64,000 nt of DNA from DASUPK01 sp963819715 (GTDB lineage Bacteria; Actinomycetota; Thermoleophilia; Solirubrobacterales; 70-9). The first letter of the stretch is position 1; each line of letters begins with the position of its first letter. The notes under the pieces were generated by a model that saw nothing but the letters and a program-made list of their open reading frames with translations, did no database searches and was not told where the DNA came from. Position numbers and translations under genes: made by a program. Shown here piece by piece: positions 24,972 to 32,773 of this stretch. The stretch spans positions 434,001 to 498,000 of the forward strand of contig CAWFXE010000002.1 of assembly GCA_963819715.1 (NCBI GenBank), read 5' to 3'.

Positions 24972-25892
24972 ATGGAAGTCAAGTCGATCACCGAGCAGAA
25001 GTCACTGCTCACCACACTTTCGCCCGGCAAGCGAGCGCGGCTTCGCCGCCTGCTCTTCGACTACGGCCCCGGCAACGGGACCCTGATGCTGCTGCCGATC
25101 GACCAGGGGATCGAGCACGGCCCTCGCGACTTCTTCCCGAACCCGGCCTCGAAGGATCCGGAGTACCAATTCAGCCTCGCCGCCGAGGCGGGCTACTCCG
25201 CTCTCGCCTGCCAGATCGGGCTCGCCACTCGCTATTACCCCGACTACGCGGGCCAGGTTCCGCTGATCCTGAAGGTCAATGGCAAGACCGACGTCCCGCC
25301 CTCCGACGAGGCGTTCTCGTCGACCAACGCGTCCGTCGAGGACGCGGTCCGGCTCGGTGCCGACGCCGTCGGCTACACGCTCTACGTCGGCTCGCCCCGG
25401 CAGGCTGAGGACCTCCATCAGCTCAAGGGTGTCCGAGAGGACTGCGAGCGCTACGGGATGCCGCTGGTGGTCTGGGCCTATCCGCGCGGCCGCGACATCG
25501 ACAAGAAGGGTGGCCAGGTCTCCTTCTACGCGATCGACTATGCCGCGCGCATGGCGATGGAGATGGGCGCCGACGTCGTCAAGCTCAACTTCCCCAAGTT
25601 CGATCCGGAGAAGGACAAGGACCAGCCCGCTCCGTACAACGAGATGGACGTCACCCCCGAGGAGGCGGTGCGCCAGATCGTGGAGTCGGCCGGTCGCTCG
25701 CTGGTGGTCCTCTCGGGTGGGTCGAAGACGGATGACGAGACTGTCCTCAACCACACGAAGACGATCATGGGGGCGGGCGGTTCCGGCGTGATCTTCGGCC
25801 GCAACGTCTGGCAGCGCGAGAAGAGCGAGGCGCTGGAGGTCATCGGGCAGATCAAGGAGACGCTGCTCTCCAACGTGCGGCGCATTCCGTAG
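24972..25892 (+). CDS. Class I fructose-bisphosphate aldolase (archaeal/DhnA type)
   Basis: A 306-residue TIM-barrel aldolase of the DeoC/FbaB superfamily. LLPIDQGIEHGP near the N-terminus, VVWAYPRG, the Schiff-base lysine in GADVVKLNFPK and the phosphate-binding LSGGSK and GAGGSGVIFGRN loops are all present. It should interconvert fructose 1,6-bisphosphate and triose phosphates; 2-amino-3,7-dideoxyheptulosonate synthase relatives are a less likely alternative. GGAGGT lies 12 nt before the ATG. The frame is open upstream to 24609, but that part is antisense to the GCS2 gene. Confidence 0.93.
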   Translation: MEVKSITEQKSLLTTLSPGKRARLRRLLFDYGPGNGTLMLLPIDQGIEHGPRDFFPNPASKDPEYQFSLAAEAGYSALACQIGLATRYYPDYAGQVPLILKVNGKTDVPPSDEAFSSTNASVEDAVRLGADAVGYTLYVGSPRQAEDLHQLKGVREDCERYGMPLVVWAYPRGRDIDKKGGQVSFYAIDYAARMAMEMGADVVKLNFPKFDPEKDKDQPAPYNEMDVTPEEAVRQIVESAGRSLVVLSGGSKTDDETVLNHTKTIMGAGGSGVIFGRNVWQREKSEALEVIGQIKETLLSNVRRIP

Positions 25893-26020
25893 GGCGGCCG
25901 AAGACCGGCAATGAAGGGCGGCCATGCCGTCCCGGTTGGCCGCGTTTGGCGGGTTGGTTGCCTATTTGGCACAAGCCGCCAATCACCGAATAGTTCCTGC
26001 GTCAGAAGCATCATCGAGGA

Positions 26021-26560
26021 ATGGCCCGGTCGCGCCGCGGCGCCCTGAGCGCCCCCCTCTTCATTGCCGCAGTTCTGATCGCCCTCTCCCTCTCGCGCTG
26101 CGGGATCCGCGAGAGCGGCGGCTCCGCGGAGCCGCCCGGCCCCGTCAGCGCCAGGGTCACCCACGTCGTCGACGGCGACACCATCGACGTCTCGATCGAC
26201 GGAGACGAGGAGGCGGTGCGCTACATCGGCATCGACACCCCGGAGACCGTCAAGCCCGGCACGCCCGTCCAGTGCGGCGGCCCCAGGGCGCACGAGTTCA
26301 ACGAGCGGCTCGTCGGTGGCCGTACCGTGACGCTCCGCTTCGACGCCGAGCACCGTGACGTCTACGGCCGCCTGCTGGCGTACGTCTACCTGCCGCGTCC
26401 CGGCCGGCGGCCCCTGTTCGTCAACGCCGAGCTCGCCCGCCGAGGGCTCGCCCGGACCCTGACGATCCCGCCCAACGACTCCTTCGCCGCGCTCTTCGAT
26501 CGCCTGGCGACCCGCGCGGGCGTGCGTGGGCGCGGCTTATGGGGAAGTTGCCGTCTATAG
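26021..26560 (+). CDS. Secreted thermonuclease-family (SNase) protein
   Basis: A 179-residue nuclease of the staphylococcal type. An N-terminal hydrophobic segment (residues 11-26) precedes Cys27, so it is exported and possibly lipid-anchored, although SLSRC is not a good lipobox. The OB-fold core has VVDGDTIDV, the catalytic Arg67 and Glu75 in RYIGIDTPE, and Arg117 in DVYGRLLAY. It should cut DNA/RNA with calcium at the cell surface. The 128-nt gap upstream (25893-26020) shows no gene. Confidence 0.93.
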   Translation: MARSRRGALSAPLFIAAVLIALSLSRCGIRESGGSAEPPGPVSARVTHVVDGDTIDVSIDGDEEAVRYIGIDTPETVKPGTPVQCGGPRAHEFNERLVGGRTVTLRFDAEHRDVYGRLLAYVYLPRPGRRPLFVNAELARRGLARTLTIPPNDSFAALFDRLATRAGVRGRGLWGSCRL

Positions 26561-26602
26561 TCGAACGCAGCCCGAAGTGGGCGGCAGCCAGGCTTGTGCG
26601 GC

Positions 26603-26631
26603 TTGGCTCTTGCAAGATGCTTTGCTAGCTT
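26603..26631 (+). promoter_or_regulatory. Promoter of the small membrane-protein gene
   Basis: A -35 TTGGCT (26603-26608), a 17-nt spacer and a -10 TAGCTT (26626-26631) preceded by TGC (extended -10). The start of transcription would be near 26638, 20 nt before the ATG. Confidence 0.6.
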
Positions 26632-26658
26632 GCACGGCCGCCGGGGGGCACCACGCCA

Positions 26659-26910
26659 ATGGCTCAAATGCGAATGCGACAGAGCATGTCCCAGATCGAG
26701 CTGGCGTTCGAGCAGGAGATGGCGCTCGAACGCCGCCGTCGGGAGCAGCTGCGAAAGCGCGCGGTCAACCGCTCGCGCGCCCGGCGCATCACGCGAAACG
26801 AGTCGCGCGGCAAGGTCAGGTTCAGCGTCCTTCTCGTCTGCCTGACGATCACGGTCGTGACCGTGGTCGTCGTGATGTTCGAGACGCTGGCCTGGCTGAT
26901 GGGCGGCTAG
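26659..26910 (+). CDS. Small basic single-pass membrane protein
   Basis: An 83-residue protein with a very basic N-terminal 50 residues (ERRRREQLRKRAVNRSRARR) and one membrane helix near 55-75 (LLVCLTITVVTVVVVMF). The basic part should be cytoplasmic and could bind nucleic acid or membrane lipid. I know no function. It has its own good promoter and is convergent with csrA, 46 nt away. Confidence 0.7.
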   Translation: MAQMRMRQSMSQIELAFEQEMALERRRREQLRKRAVNRSRARRITRNESRGKVRFSVLLVCLTITVVTVVVVMFETLAWLMGG

Positions 26911-26956
26911 CGGCCAGCATCAAGTGGCCGCGACCTGACGGCGAAGCCGTGCAGCG

Positions 26957-27208
26957 CTAGCGCCGGCTCAACCGATCCAGAGCATTGGCGACGGCTTCGT
27001 TCGCGCCGCCGTCGTCTTGATCGTCATCGGGTGTGTCGGCGCCGCTCTCGTTCTCGATTCGGTCGTAGACCTCGTTCCTGAAGATCGAGACATCGCGTGG
27101 AGCTGTGATACCCAGACGCACCTTTTCGCCGGCGACCGAGAGAACCTGCACCTCGACGCCGTCGCCAATCATGATGCTCTGGCCCGGCTTCCTTGTCAGC
27201 ACCAGCAT
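26957..27208 (-). CDS. csrA: Carbon storage regulator CsrA
   Basis: An 83-residue RNA-binding translational repressor. The core is canonical: MLVLTRK with Leu4 and Arg6, IMIGDGVEVQVL, GEKVRLGITAP and FRNEVY with Arg44, the two RNA-contact edges of the dimer. An unusual acidic tail of about 25 residues follows residue 55. AGGAGG lies 5 nt before the ATG. CsrA is rare in classical actinobacteria and usually accompanies flagellar genes and FliW, neither of which is in this window. Confidence 0.96.
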   Translation of the reverse strand: MLVLTRKPGQSIMIGDGVEVQVLSVAGEKVRLGITAPRDVSIFRNEVYDRIENESGADTPDDDQDDGGANEAVANALDRLSRR

Positions 27209-27261
27209 CGTCGCCTCCTACGATCGTCGCCTACCCCCTCAGGCGGCGATCTGTTTTCGCC

Positions 27262-27277
27262 TACCTAGAAATAGGTA
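27262..27277. promoter_or_regulatory. Palindrome in the csrA divergent promoter region
   Basis: TACCTA-GAAA-TAGGTA is a perfect 6-bp inverted repeat about 55-70 nt upstream of csrA and 63-78 nt upstream of the divergent gene. It is a candidate operator for either. A TAGAGT hexamer at 27326-27331 may be the -10 of the plus-strand gene. Confidence 0.4.
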
Positions 27278-27339
27278 CCGTACAGGGTTCTACCTCGCCT
27301 GCCAAGGGATAAACGACGAATCATCTAGAGTCCGCCGCC

Positions 27340-27867
27340 GTGGCCCGCAAATCCCTGCGACCCCAACTAAACCAAATTCGCGCCTGGGTGCGCCAGGGGC
27401 GCACGGATGCCTGGATCGCCCATCAGCTGGGCGTGCCGGCGTCACAGCTCCACGACTTTCGCAGCCGGCACGGGCTGACCGCCGAGGGCGAGGAACCGGC
27501 CAGTGACGTCGACCTCCGCGACGAGATCGAGGCCGAGATCGAGGCCGAGCTCGAAGAGCCCGAGCCGGAGGAGGAAGAGGGCTCGACCGACGAGGGTGAG
27601 GGCGACGACGATTCGGAGCGTGGCGGCGAGGGCGGCGAGGGCGACGCCAACCGGCGTAGGCGCAGGCGCCGCCGAGGCCGTCGCGGGCGCGGCCGCAAGC
27701 GGCCGCTCGAAGCGACCTTCGATCAGGGCGAGGAAGAGGGCTATGGGATTTGGCTCGACCCGTCCATCAAGGACGACCCGACCTACAACGAACACTGGCA
27801 GGGACAGAAAGCTCTGCGGGTGACGATCGAGCCCGAGCGAATCGTGCTCGAACGAGTTGAGGACTGA
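27340..27867 (+). CDS. Hypothetical protein: HTH, acidic linker, Arg-rich block, C-terminal domain
   Basis: A 175-residue protein with four parts. Residues 5-45 form a resolvase/Hin-like helix-turn-helix (AWVRQGRTDAWIAHQLGVPASQLHDF). Residues 60-95 are Glu/Asp-rich, and residues 103-120 are an Arg/Gly block (RRRRRRRRGRRGRGRK). Residues 122-175 are a small globular end (GYGIWLDPSIKDDPTYNEHW...ITIEPERIVLERVED-like). It probably binds DNA or RNA. I know no named function. GTG start, divergent from csrA, which makes an RNA-linked role attractive but unproven. Confidence 0.75.
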   Translation: MARKSLRPQLNQIRAWVRQGRTDAWIAHQLGVPASQLHDFRSRHGLTAEGEEPASDVDLRDEIEAEIEAELEEPEPEEEEGSTDEGEGDDDSERGGEGGEGDANRRRRRRRRGRRGRGRKRPLEATFDQGEEEGYGIWLDPSIKDDPTYNEHWQGQKALRVTIEPERIVLERVED

Positions 27868-27876
27868 GGTTGCTGG

Positions 27877-27896
27877 GCCGCGGGTCCTTTCGCGGC
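27877..27896 (+). terminator. Weak hairpin between convergent genes
   Basis: GCCGCG/CGCGGC, a 6-bp stem with loop GGTCCTTT, lies 9 nt after the stop at 27867 and 7 nt before the 3' end of the minus-strand operon. No T-run; it may act in either direction. Confidence 0.3.
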
Positions 27897-27903
27897 ACCA
27901 ACG

Positions 27904-28242
27904 TCAGTCCTGTTCCGCGTTGACCCTCCCGCCCGAGTAGTCGTACGCGCCTCTCAGGTAGAGGAAGAAGGCTCCATCCACGATCGCCTGCGGATCGAGG
28001 TCCACCGCCGCCATCGGAGCTGCGTTCCCGGCCGCTTCCAGGCACCAGTCGGTACCCCGGCCGTAGAGGTCGGCCAGCTCCTGAGCCGAGAAGGTCGGAC
28101 CGATTCGGCGGCGGAGCTCGTCGCGGATCGCTTCGACGGTGCGGCGGGCGTTGCGTGCCGACCGAGGGTCCGCGTCGAGCTCGCGGAGTCGCCTGGCACC
28201 CTCCTCCCACTGAAAGAGGGCGTTGTCGAGCGGATAGGGCAC
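27904..28242 (-). CDS. Small soluble protein ending the GT-C operon
   Basis: A 112-residue, helical, soluble protein of unknown family. GARRLRELDADPRSARNARRTVEAIRDELRRRIG forms a charged helical pair, then FSAQELADLYGRGTDWCLE and DPQAIVDGAFFLYLRGAYDY. The GTG start at 28240-28242 lies 2 nt after the stop of the upstream membrane glycosyltransferase, so it is translationally coupled. The frame is open to 28494, but that part overlaps the upstream gene. Its position suggests a cytoplasmic partner of the membrane proteins. Confidence 0.75.
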   Translation of the reverse strand: MPYPLDNALFQWEEGARRLRELDADPRSARNARRTVEAIRDELRRRIGPTFSAQELADLYGRGTDWCLEAAGNAAPMAAVDLDPQAIVDGAFFLYLRGAYDYSGGRVNAEQD

Positions 28243-28244
28243 GC

Positions 28245-30473
28245 CTACTTGGTAGCAGGCGGGAGGTTGCCGGAATCCGGCGAAGCAGCGCAGGCCTCCG
28301 GTGCCAGCGGCCCGGTGATCCTCCAGACGTCGACGAGCCCGGCCCCGGCGACGCGCTGCACGTTCCCGGCCTGGGAGATCCAGTTGCGCTGGACGGGCTC
28401 GGTGTCCGCGGCCGGGTTGTCCTGGTGGAAGGCCGGGGTGGTGACGACGTAGTCGAAATCGCCGTCGTTGAGCGCGCCGATCCACTCTGGACACTCCGGG
28501 ATCTCGTTGAAGGAGCCGCGCGGCCCATGCTGACCGATGTAGGTGACTTCGTTGCTGGAGTCGCCTCCCCAGAGCGGGTACTGGAAGAGAGCCCCCATCG
28601 TCCCCGACAGCGCGATCCTGAGGTCGCTTGTGCCGTTGGCCCAGTCGTAGGCCGCCCCGAGCCCCTGCTGGAGCTCGATCGCCGGCTGCTCGGTCTTCGG
28701 GTAGTCCGGCGCGGTGGAGGAGTACCGCTCGTCCAGGTAGTGGGTCTGCGCCGTCCGGCCGAGAACCGCGAGGACGACCAGGGCCACCACGCCGATCCCC
28801 GCCAGCGGCACCGGGGCCAGGCCCCGCCGCGAGAGGAGCGCGAGCAGCAGGGGCAATGCGATCACCGCCGATGCCAGTGCGAGGGTGCCCGGGACGCGTC
28901 CGGTGTCGATCGCCCCGATCGCCCCCGCGCTGACGACGATCAGCACGGCGAACAGCGTCAGCGTGCCGAGGCGCCAGAGGCGTGCTCGCGAGCCGAGACG
29001 CCAGACTGGCTGCCCCCCCATGAACGGCGGCGGGATCGCCAGCATCGTGAGGGCGAGGATCAGCCCCGGCGCCAGGTAGCGAATGTTGAGCCGGAAGCCG
29101 ATCGGCATACCCTCGGGGCCGGAGGCGCCGAGCGGGGTGAGCAGGTACGCGATCGCGGCGAGCAGCGCGACGACCCCGAGCATCCGCTCAATCCGCCCAC
29201 CGCGCCAGAGCACCAGGACGACTGCGATTACGGCGAGCGCCAGGTACGCCGGCCAGAGCTCCCCGAGGCGCTCGTGCAGCGCGGGTGTGAAGTAGCGGCC
29301 CCAGATATCGGTGTCGGTCGCGTAGTGCGCGATCGAGTAGGGGTGGCGGCCCTGCAGCGCCTCGGCGTGATGGATCGGCCCGACGTCCTGCCAAGGGAAC
29401 GGGTTGCCGGACACGATCAGGTTGCGGACATACCAGTAACCGCCGCCGACGACCATCGCCCCGATCCATTCGGCCGAGGCGCGCAGCCGGTGGCCGGCTC
29501 CGCTGATCCAGATGACCCCGACCGTCAGCGCCAGGACCGGCGGGACGACGGTCAGCTTGGTGCCCAGAGCCAATCCGGCAGCGAGGCCGGCGACGAGCAG
29601 CGCGCCCGATGGAGGCCCGGATGAGGCGTCCGTCGAGGCGGGCTGCCGCTCCGGCCAGCGCGCATTCAGCAGCACCGCGACCGAGGCGAGGAAGAGGGCG
29701 ATCGCCACGACGTCGTTGTTCGCGTTGCCCGGCTGGCGCGAGAAGAGGAGGTTGGCCGCCATCACCGAGGCCACGGCGGCGAGCCCGATCGGACCGGTTC
29801 CGTAGGGGCGGCCGATGCAGTAGCCGGCGAACAGAGCGAGGCCGAGCCATGCCATGTTCAGCAGCGGCGAAAGGAAGTCGTTCCCGAACAGGAGTATGCC
29901 GCCGGCATGGATCAGCTCGGAGACCTGGGGGTAGAACCAGTTGAGGTAGAGGGGATCGGTGTAGAGCAGCCCGGTGACCGAGCCTGTGTCCGCGATGTGC
30001 GCCGCCAGCGGCAGGTGGTACCAGAGCGAATCCCCGCCGTAGATCCCGCGGTCGAGGGCCAGCAGTGTGGGGCCCGCCCATTGCGCCGCGACGATCAGGG
30101 CGAGGACGATCCCGGCGCCGAGCTCGACGCGGCCGACGGAAGGCGCGTCGCGGAGATCGGTCTCGTCGCTTCTCCCCCACTTGGCGACCCGCGCCCCCGC
30201 GCGAATCAGCATCGGCTCGAGGCGGAGCGCCCCGCCGCCGACGATCAGGGAGGCGAACACAAGCAGCACACCGTCGAGGGCGCCGAAGAGCCCCAGCAGC
30301 TCGGCGACGAGAACGAGGATGCCGATGGCGACCACCGCGTCCGCCAGCAACGCCGGAGTCCCCGTCCAACCCGGCAGTGCCGCGCGCCTCGCCGTCCTGC
30401 CGGCGATCGCCATCGAGGTGGCCACGGCCACCAGGCCGATCGCGCCGAGGATGTAGTCGCCCGTGTTGCTCAC
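28245..30473 (-). CDS. GT-C-like membrane glycosyltransferase, paralogue D
   Basis: A 742-residue polytopic protein, fourth in a tandem paralogous array. About 12 membrane helices are followed by a soluble domain of about 140 residues. The first large loop has the GT-C-type acidic motif GDSLWYH (Asp148), then WFYPQVSELIH. QPGNANND, GLAAGLALGTKLT, NPFPW and NIRYLAPG follow. The end domain has NDGDFDYVVTTP and two cysteines (ECPEW, PEAC) shared by all four paralogues. It should transfer a sugar from a polyprenyl-phosphate donor outside the cytoplasm; donor and acceptor are unknown. It overlaps the upstream gene by 4 bp. Confidence 0.8.
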   Translation of the reverse strand: MSNTGDYILGAIGLVAVATSMAIAGRTARRAALPGWTGTPALLADAVVAIGILVLVAELLGLFGALDGVLLVFASLIVGGGALRLEPMLIRAGARVAKWGRSDETDLRDAPSVGRVELGAGIVLALIVAAQWAGPTLLALDRGIYGGDSLWYHLPLAAHIADTGSVTGLLYTDPLYLNWFYPQVSELIHAGGILLFGNDFLSPLLNMAWLGLALFAGYCIGRPYGTGPIGLAAVASVMAANLLFSRQPGNANNDVVAIALFLASVAVLLNARWPERQPASTDASSGPPSGALLVAGLAAGLALGTKLTVVPPVLALTVGVIWISGAGHRLRASAEWIGAMVVGGGYWYVRNLIVSGNPFPWQDVGPIHHAEALQGRHPYSIAHYATDTDIWGRYFTPALHERLGELWPAYLALAVIAVVLVLWRGGRIERMLGVVALLAAIAYLLTPLGASGPEGMPIGFRLNIRYLAPGLILALTMLAIPPPFMGGQPVWRLGSRARLWRLGTLTLFAVLIVVSAGAIGAIDTGRVPGTLALASAVIALPLLLALLSRRGLAPVPLAGIGVVALVVLAVLGRTAQTHYLDERYSSTAPDYPKTEQPAIELQQGLGAAYDWANGTSDLRIALSGTMGALFQYPLWGGDSSNEVTYIGQHGPRGSFNEIPECPEWIGALNDGDFDYVVTTPAFHQDNPAADTEPVQRNWISQAGNVQRVAGAGLVDVWRITGPLAPEACAASPDSGNLPPATK

Positions 30474-32773
30474 TGCTTGACCGCGCCGGATGCTGCCGGG
30501 TGCGCGACCTTCTCGCGCCGGTTCGCCGGCTTGCCGCAGCCGGCGGGGTCCAGGGGCCCATTGATCCGGAAGACCGAGACCTGCCCCGAGCCGGCGATCT
30601 CCACGACCGCGGGGTCGCCGACGACCCAGTCGTGCTCAGGAGAGGGTCTGACTCTTGAGGGATCGTTCAGGTTGAGCTCGGGAGTGGTCACCAGGTAGTC
30701 GAAGTTGCCGTCGTTGACGGCCTTGCGGAACGCCGGGCAGGTCTCGAGCGACTGGAAGTCGGCCTCCGGCAGGTGGCGCCCGACGTACTGGACGTAGTTG
30801 TCGAGGTCGTCCCCGTAGAGGCCGTACTGGTTGTACGCGCCGCTCGTGCCGACCACGCCGATCCGCAGACCCGACGTCGGCTTCGCCCAGCGGACCGCGT
30901 CGTCGAGCTGGAACCGAAAGTCGTGGACGCGGTCGTAGCGATGCGCGAAGTAGTTGTCCTGCTGGGCCCAGCCAACGGCGGCAATGGCGAGCGCGAGCAC
31001 CGCGCCGGCGATCCCCGCGAGCAGCGCGCCTCGGCGCGCGAGCAAGGCAAGACCGACGGGGACGCCGATCAGCACCAGGCCGATCACGATCGCCCAGGGA
31101 ATCGAGGCGAAGTCGCCCGTCCAGGCCACGTTCGCGTCGGAGTAGTGCGAGGTCAGGAACAGGGCGACGAGGCCGCCGCCGAGCAGGGGGAGGCGCCAGC
31201 GCTGCGGCGTGAGCCGTGGCTCGAGGGGCAGCAGCGCCAGGCCGAGGGCGAACCCGGGGATGAGGTAGCGCAGGTTGATCCCGAAGGCGAGCGGGTGGCC
31301 CTCGGGGCCCGCGGCCGTGAGCGGCGTGAACAGATATGCGATGGCCGCCACGATCGTAAGCACGCCGGCCAGGCGGACCGCGAGCGAGCGCGGACGCCAG
31401 ATCGCGAGGATCGCTCCCGCCGAAGCTCCGCCCAGGATCAGGAACCAGAGCGGCCCCAGCAGGTTCTCGATCGGGTTGAGGAAGTAGGAGCGCCACAGCC
31501 CGGTGCTGGGATCGCTGAAGATGTAATGGGCGACGGTGAAGTCGTCGCGCCCCTCGAGCCCGCGATTTGGCCCCGGCAGGTCGATCGGTCCGATGTGCCG
31601 GATCCAGGGCAGCGGGTTGCCCGCGTGGACGAGATTGCGGAGGAACCAGAACCCCGCGGTCGCGAGGACGCCGGCCAGGAAGATCCCGAACGCCTTGCGG
31701 CGGATCCCGGTCGGCACGATGAAGATCACTCCGACAGCCATCACGGCGGTGACGCCGGCGATCGTCAGCTTCGAGCCGAGCGCTAAGCCCATCGCCAGGC
31801 CCGCTACGAGAAGCGCGCCCATTGCGGCCGCCGCCGGGGGGGCGCCGGAGGGCGGGCTGTCGTCGATCGGCCGTCCCGCTGCCGACCGGCCCTGTCGCGG
31901 CTCACCCGGAGTTCCCTCCGCCGCCCCCCCGCCGTCGGCCTTGACGGGTCGAGATCCGCGGGTGGCCCAGGCGTTGATCAGGATCGCTACTGCCGCCAGG
32001 AGCAGCGCGACCGGGGCTGTGTCCGTTGCGGCGCTGCCCGCTTCGCGGGGGACCATCGGGCCCGTGTCCATCGCGATGCAGACGGCGACGAGGCTGAGTG
32101 GCGCGACGCCGTAGGGCCGGCCGATGCACCAGGCCGCCAGCAGCGCCACCCCGAGCCAGCCGAAGTTGACCAGCGGGCTGGCGATGTCGCGGTTGAAAAG
32201 GACGATGCCCGCCGCGTGCAGGAGCTCGGAGTTCTCGGGGTAGAACCAGTTCAGGTAGCGGGGATCGATGAAGTGCATCCCCCAGACCGAGCCGGTGTCC
32301 GCGATCCGCGCCGCGAAGGGGCCGTGGTACCAGAGGGTGTCGAACGTCGGCATGCCGCGCGCCCAGGCGTCCTGGAGGCCGGTACCCCAGTGCGCGGCGA
32401 CGAACGTCGCGGCGACGAGGGCCAACACCAGCTGGGGAAGAGGGACAGCAGGCGCCGGCGGCGGCCCCGGAGCCGCGCTGGACGCGTTTTCGCCGCTATT
32501 CGTGGAAGACGCGTCCCGCATGCCGAACCAAACGCCCGCCCCGACCGCGAGCGCCGCGGCGATCAGGACCGCGGCAATGAGGATCCCGAAGGCGCCGAGC
32601 AACTGCAGCAGGACGGTGAACAGCGCCACGCCGAGGACCGCCTCTGCGAGACGAGCCGGCGCCCCACCCCAGCCGGGCAGGAGACGACCGCGCAGCCGGA
32701 CCGCCGCCAGGACCATCGGGACCGCGACCGCGGCGAGCCCAACGACCCCGAAGAGGTACTGCCCGAAGCTCAC
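30470..32773 (-). CDS. GT-C-like membrane glycosyltransferase, paralogue C
   Basis: A 767-residue paralogue. The first-loop motif is FDTLWYHGPFAARIADTG with Asp145, then WFYPENSELLH. GLAMGLALGSKLT, NPLPW, FTPLTAAGPEG and NLRYLIPG match the others. It has two insertions of Gly/Pro/Ser-rich linker (about 88-112 and 270-310). The QxGxxxND motif seen in the other three is degenerate (EAGSAATD, codons at about 32021-32044). The end domain has YGDDLDNYVQYVGRHLP, NDGNFDYLVTTP and cysteines in ETCPAF and PAGC. GTG start directly abuts the stop of paralogue B (TAGGTG). Confidence 0.8.
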   Translation of the reverse strand: MSFGQYLFGVVGLAAVAVPMVLAAVRLRGRLLPGWGGAPARLAEAVLGVALFTVLLQLLGAFGILIAAVLIAAALAVGAGVWFGMRDASSTNSGENASSAAPGPPPAPAVPLPQLVLALVAATFVAAHWGTGLQDAWARGMPTFDTLWYHGPFAARIADTGSVWGMHFIDPRYLNWFYPENSELLHAAGIVLFNRDIASPLVNFGWLGVALLAAWCIGRPYGVAPLSLVAVCIAMDTGPMVPREAGSAATDTAPVALLLAAVAILINAWATRGSRPVKADGGGAAEGTPGEPRQGRSAAGRPIDDSPPSGAPPAAAAMGALLVAGLAMGLALGSKLTIAGVTAVMAVGVIFIVPTGIRRKAFGIFLAGVLATAGFWFLRNLVHAGNPLPWIRHIGPIDLPGPNRGLEGRDDFTVAHYIFSDPSTGLWRSYFLNPIENLLGPLWFLILGGASAGAILAIWRPRSLAVRLAGVLTIVAAIAYLFTPLTAAGPEGHPLAFGINLRYLIPGFALGLALLPLEPRLTPQRWRLPLLGGGLVALFLTSHYSDANVAWTGDFASIPWAIVIGLVLIGVPVGLALLARRGALLAGIAGAVLALAIAAVGWAQQDNYFAHRYDRVHDFRFQLDDAVRWAKPTSGLRIGVVGTSGAYNQYGLYGDDLDNYVQYVGRHLPEADFQSLETCPAFRKAVNDGNFDYLVTTPELNLNDPSRVRPSPEHDWVVGDPAVVEIAGSGQVSVFRINGPLDPAGCGKPANRREKVAHPAASGAVKQ

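Noticed and set aside
25002..26353. Minus-strand ORFs over the aldolase and nuclease genes
   Set aside because: Shadows; both plus-strand genes have complete active sites.
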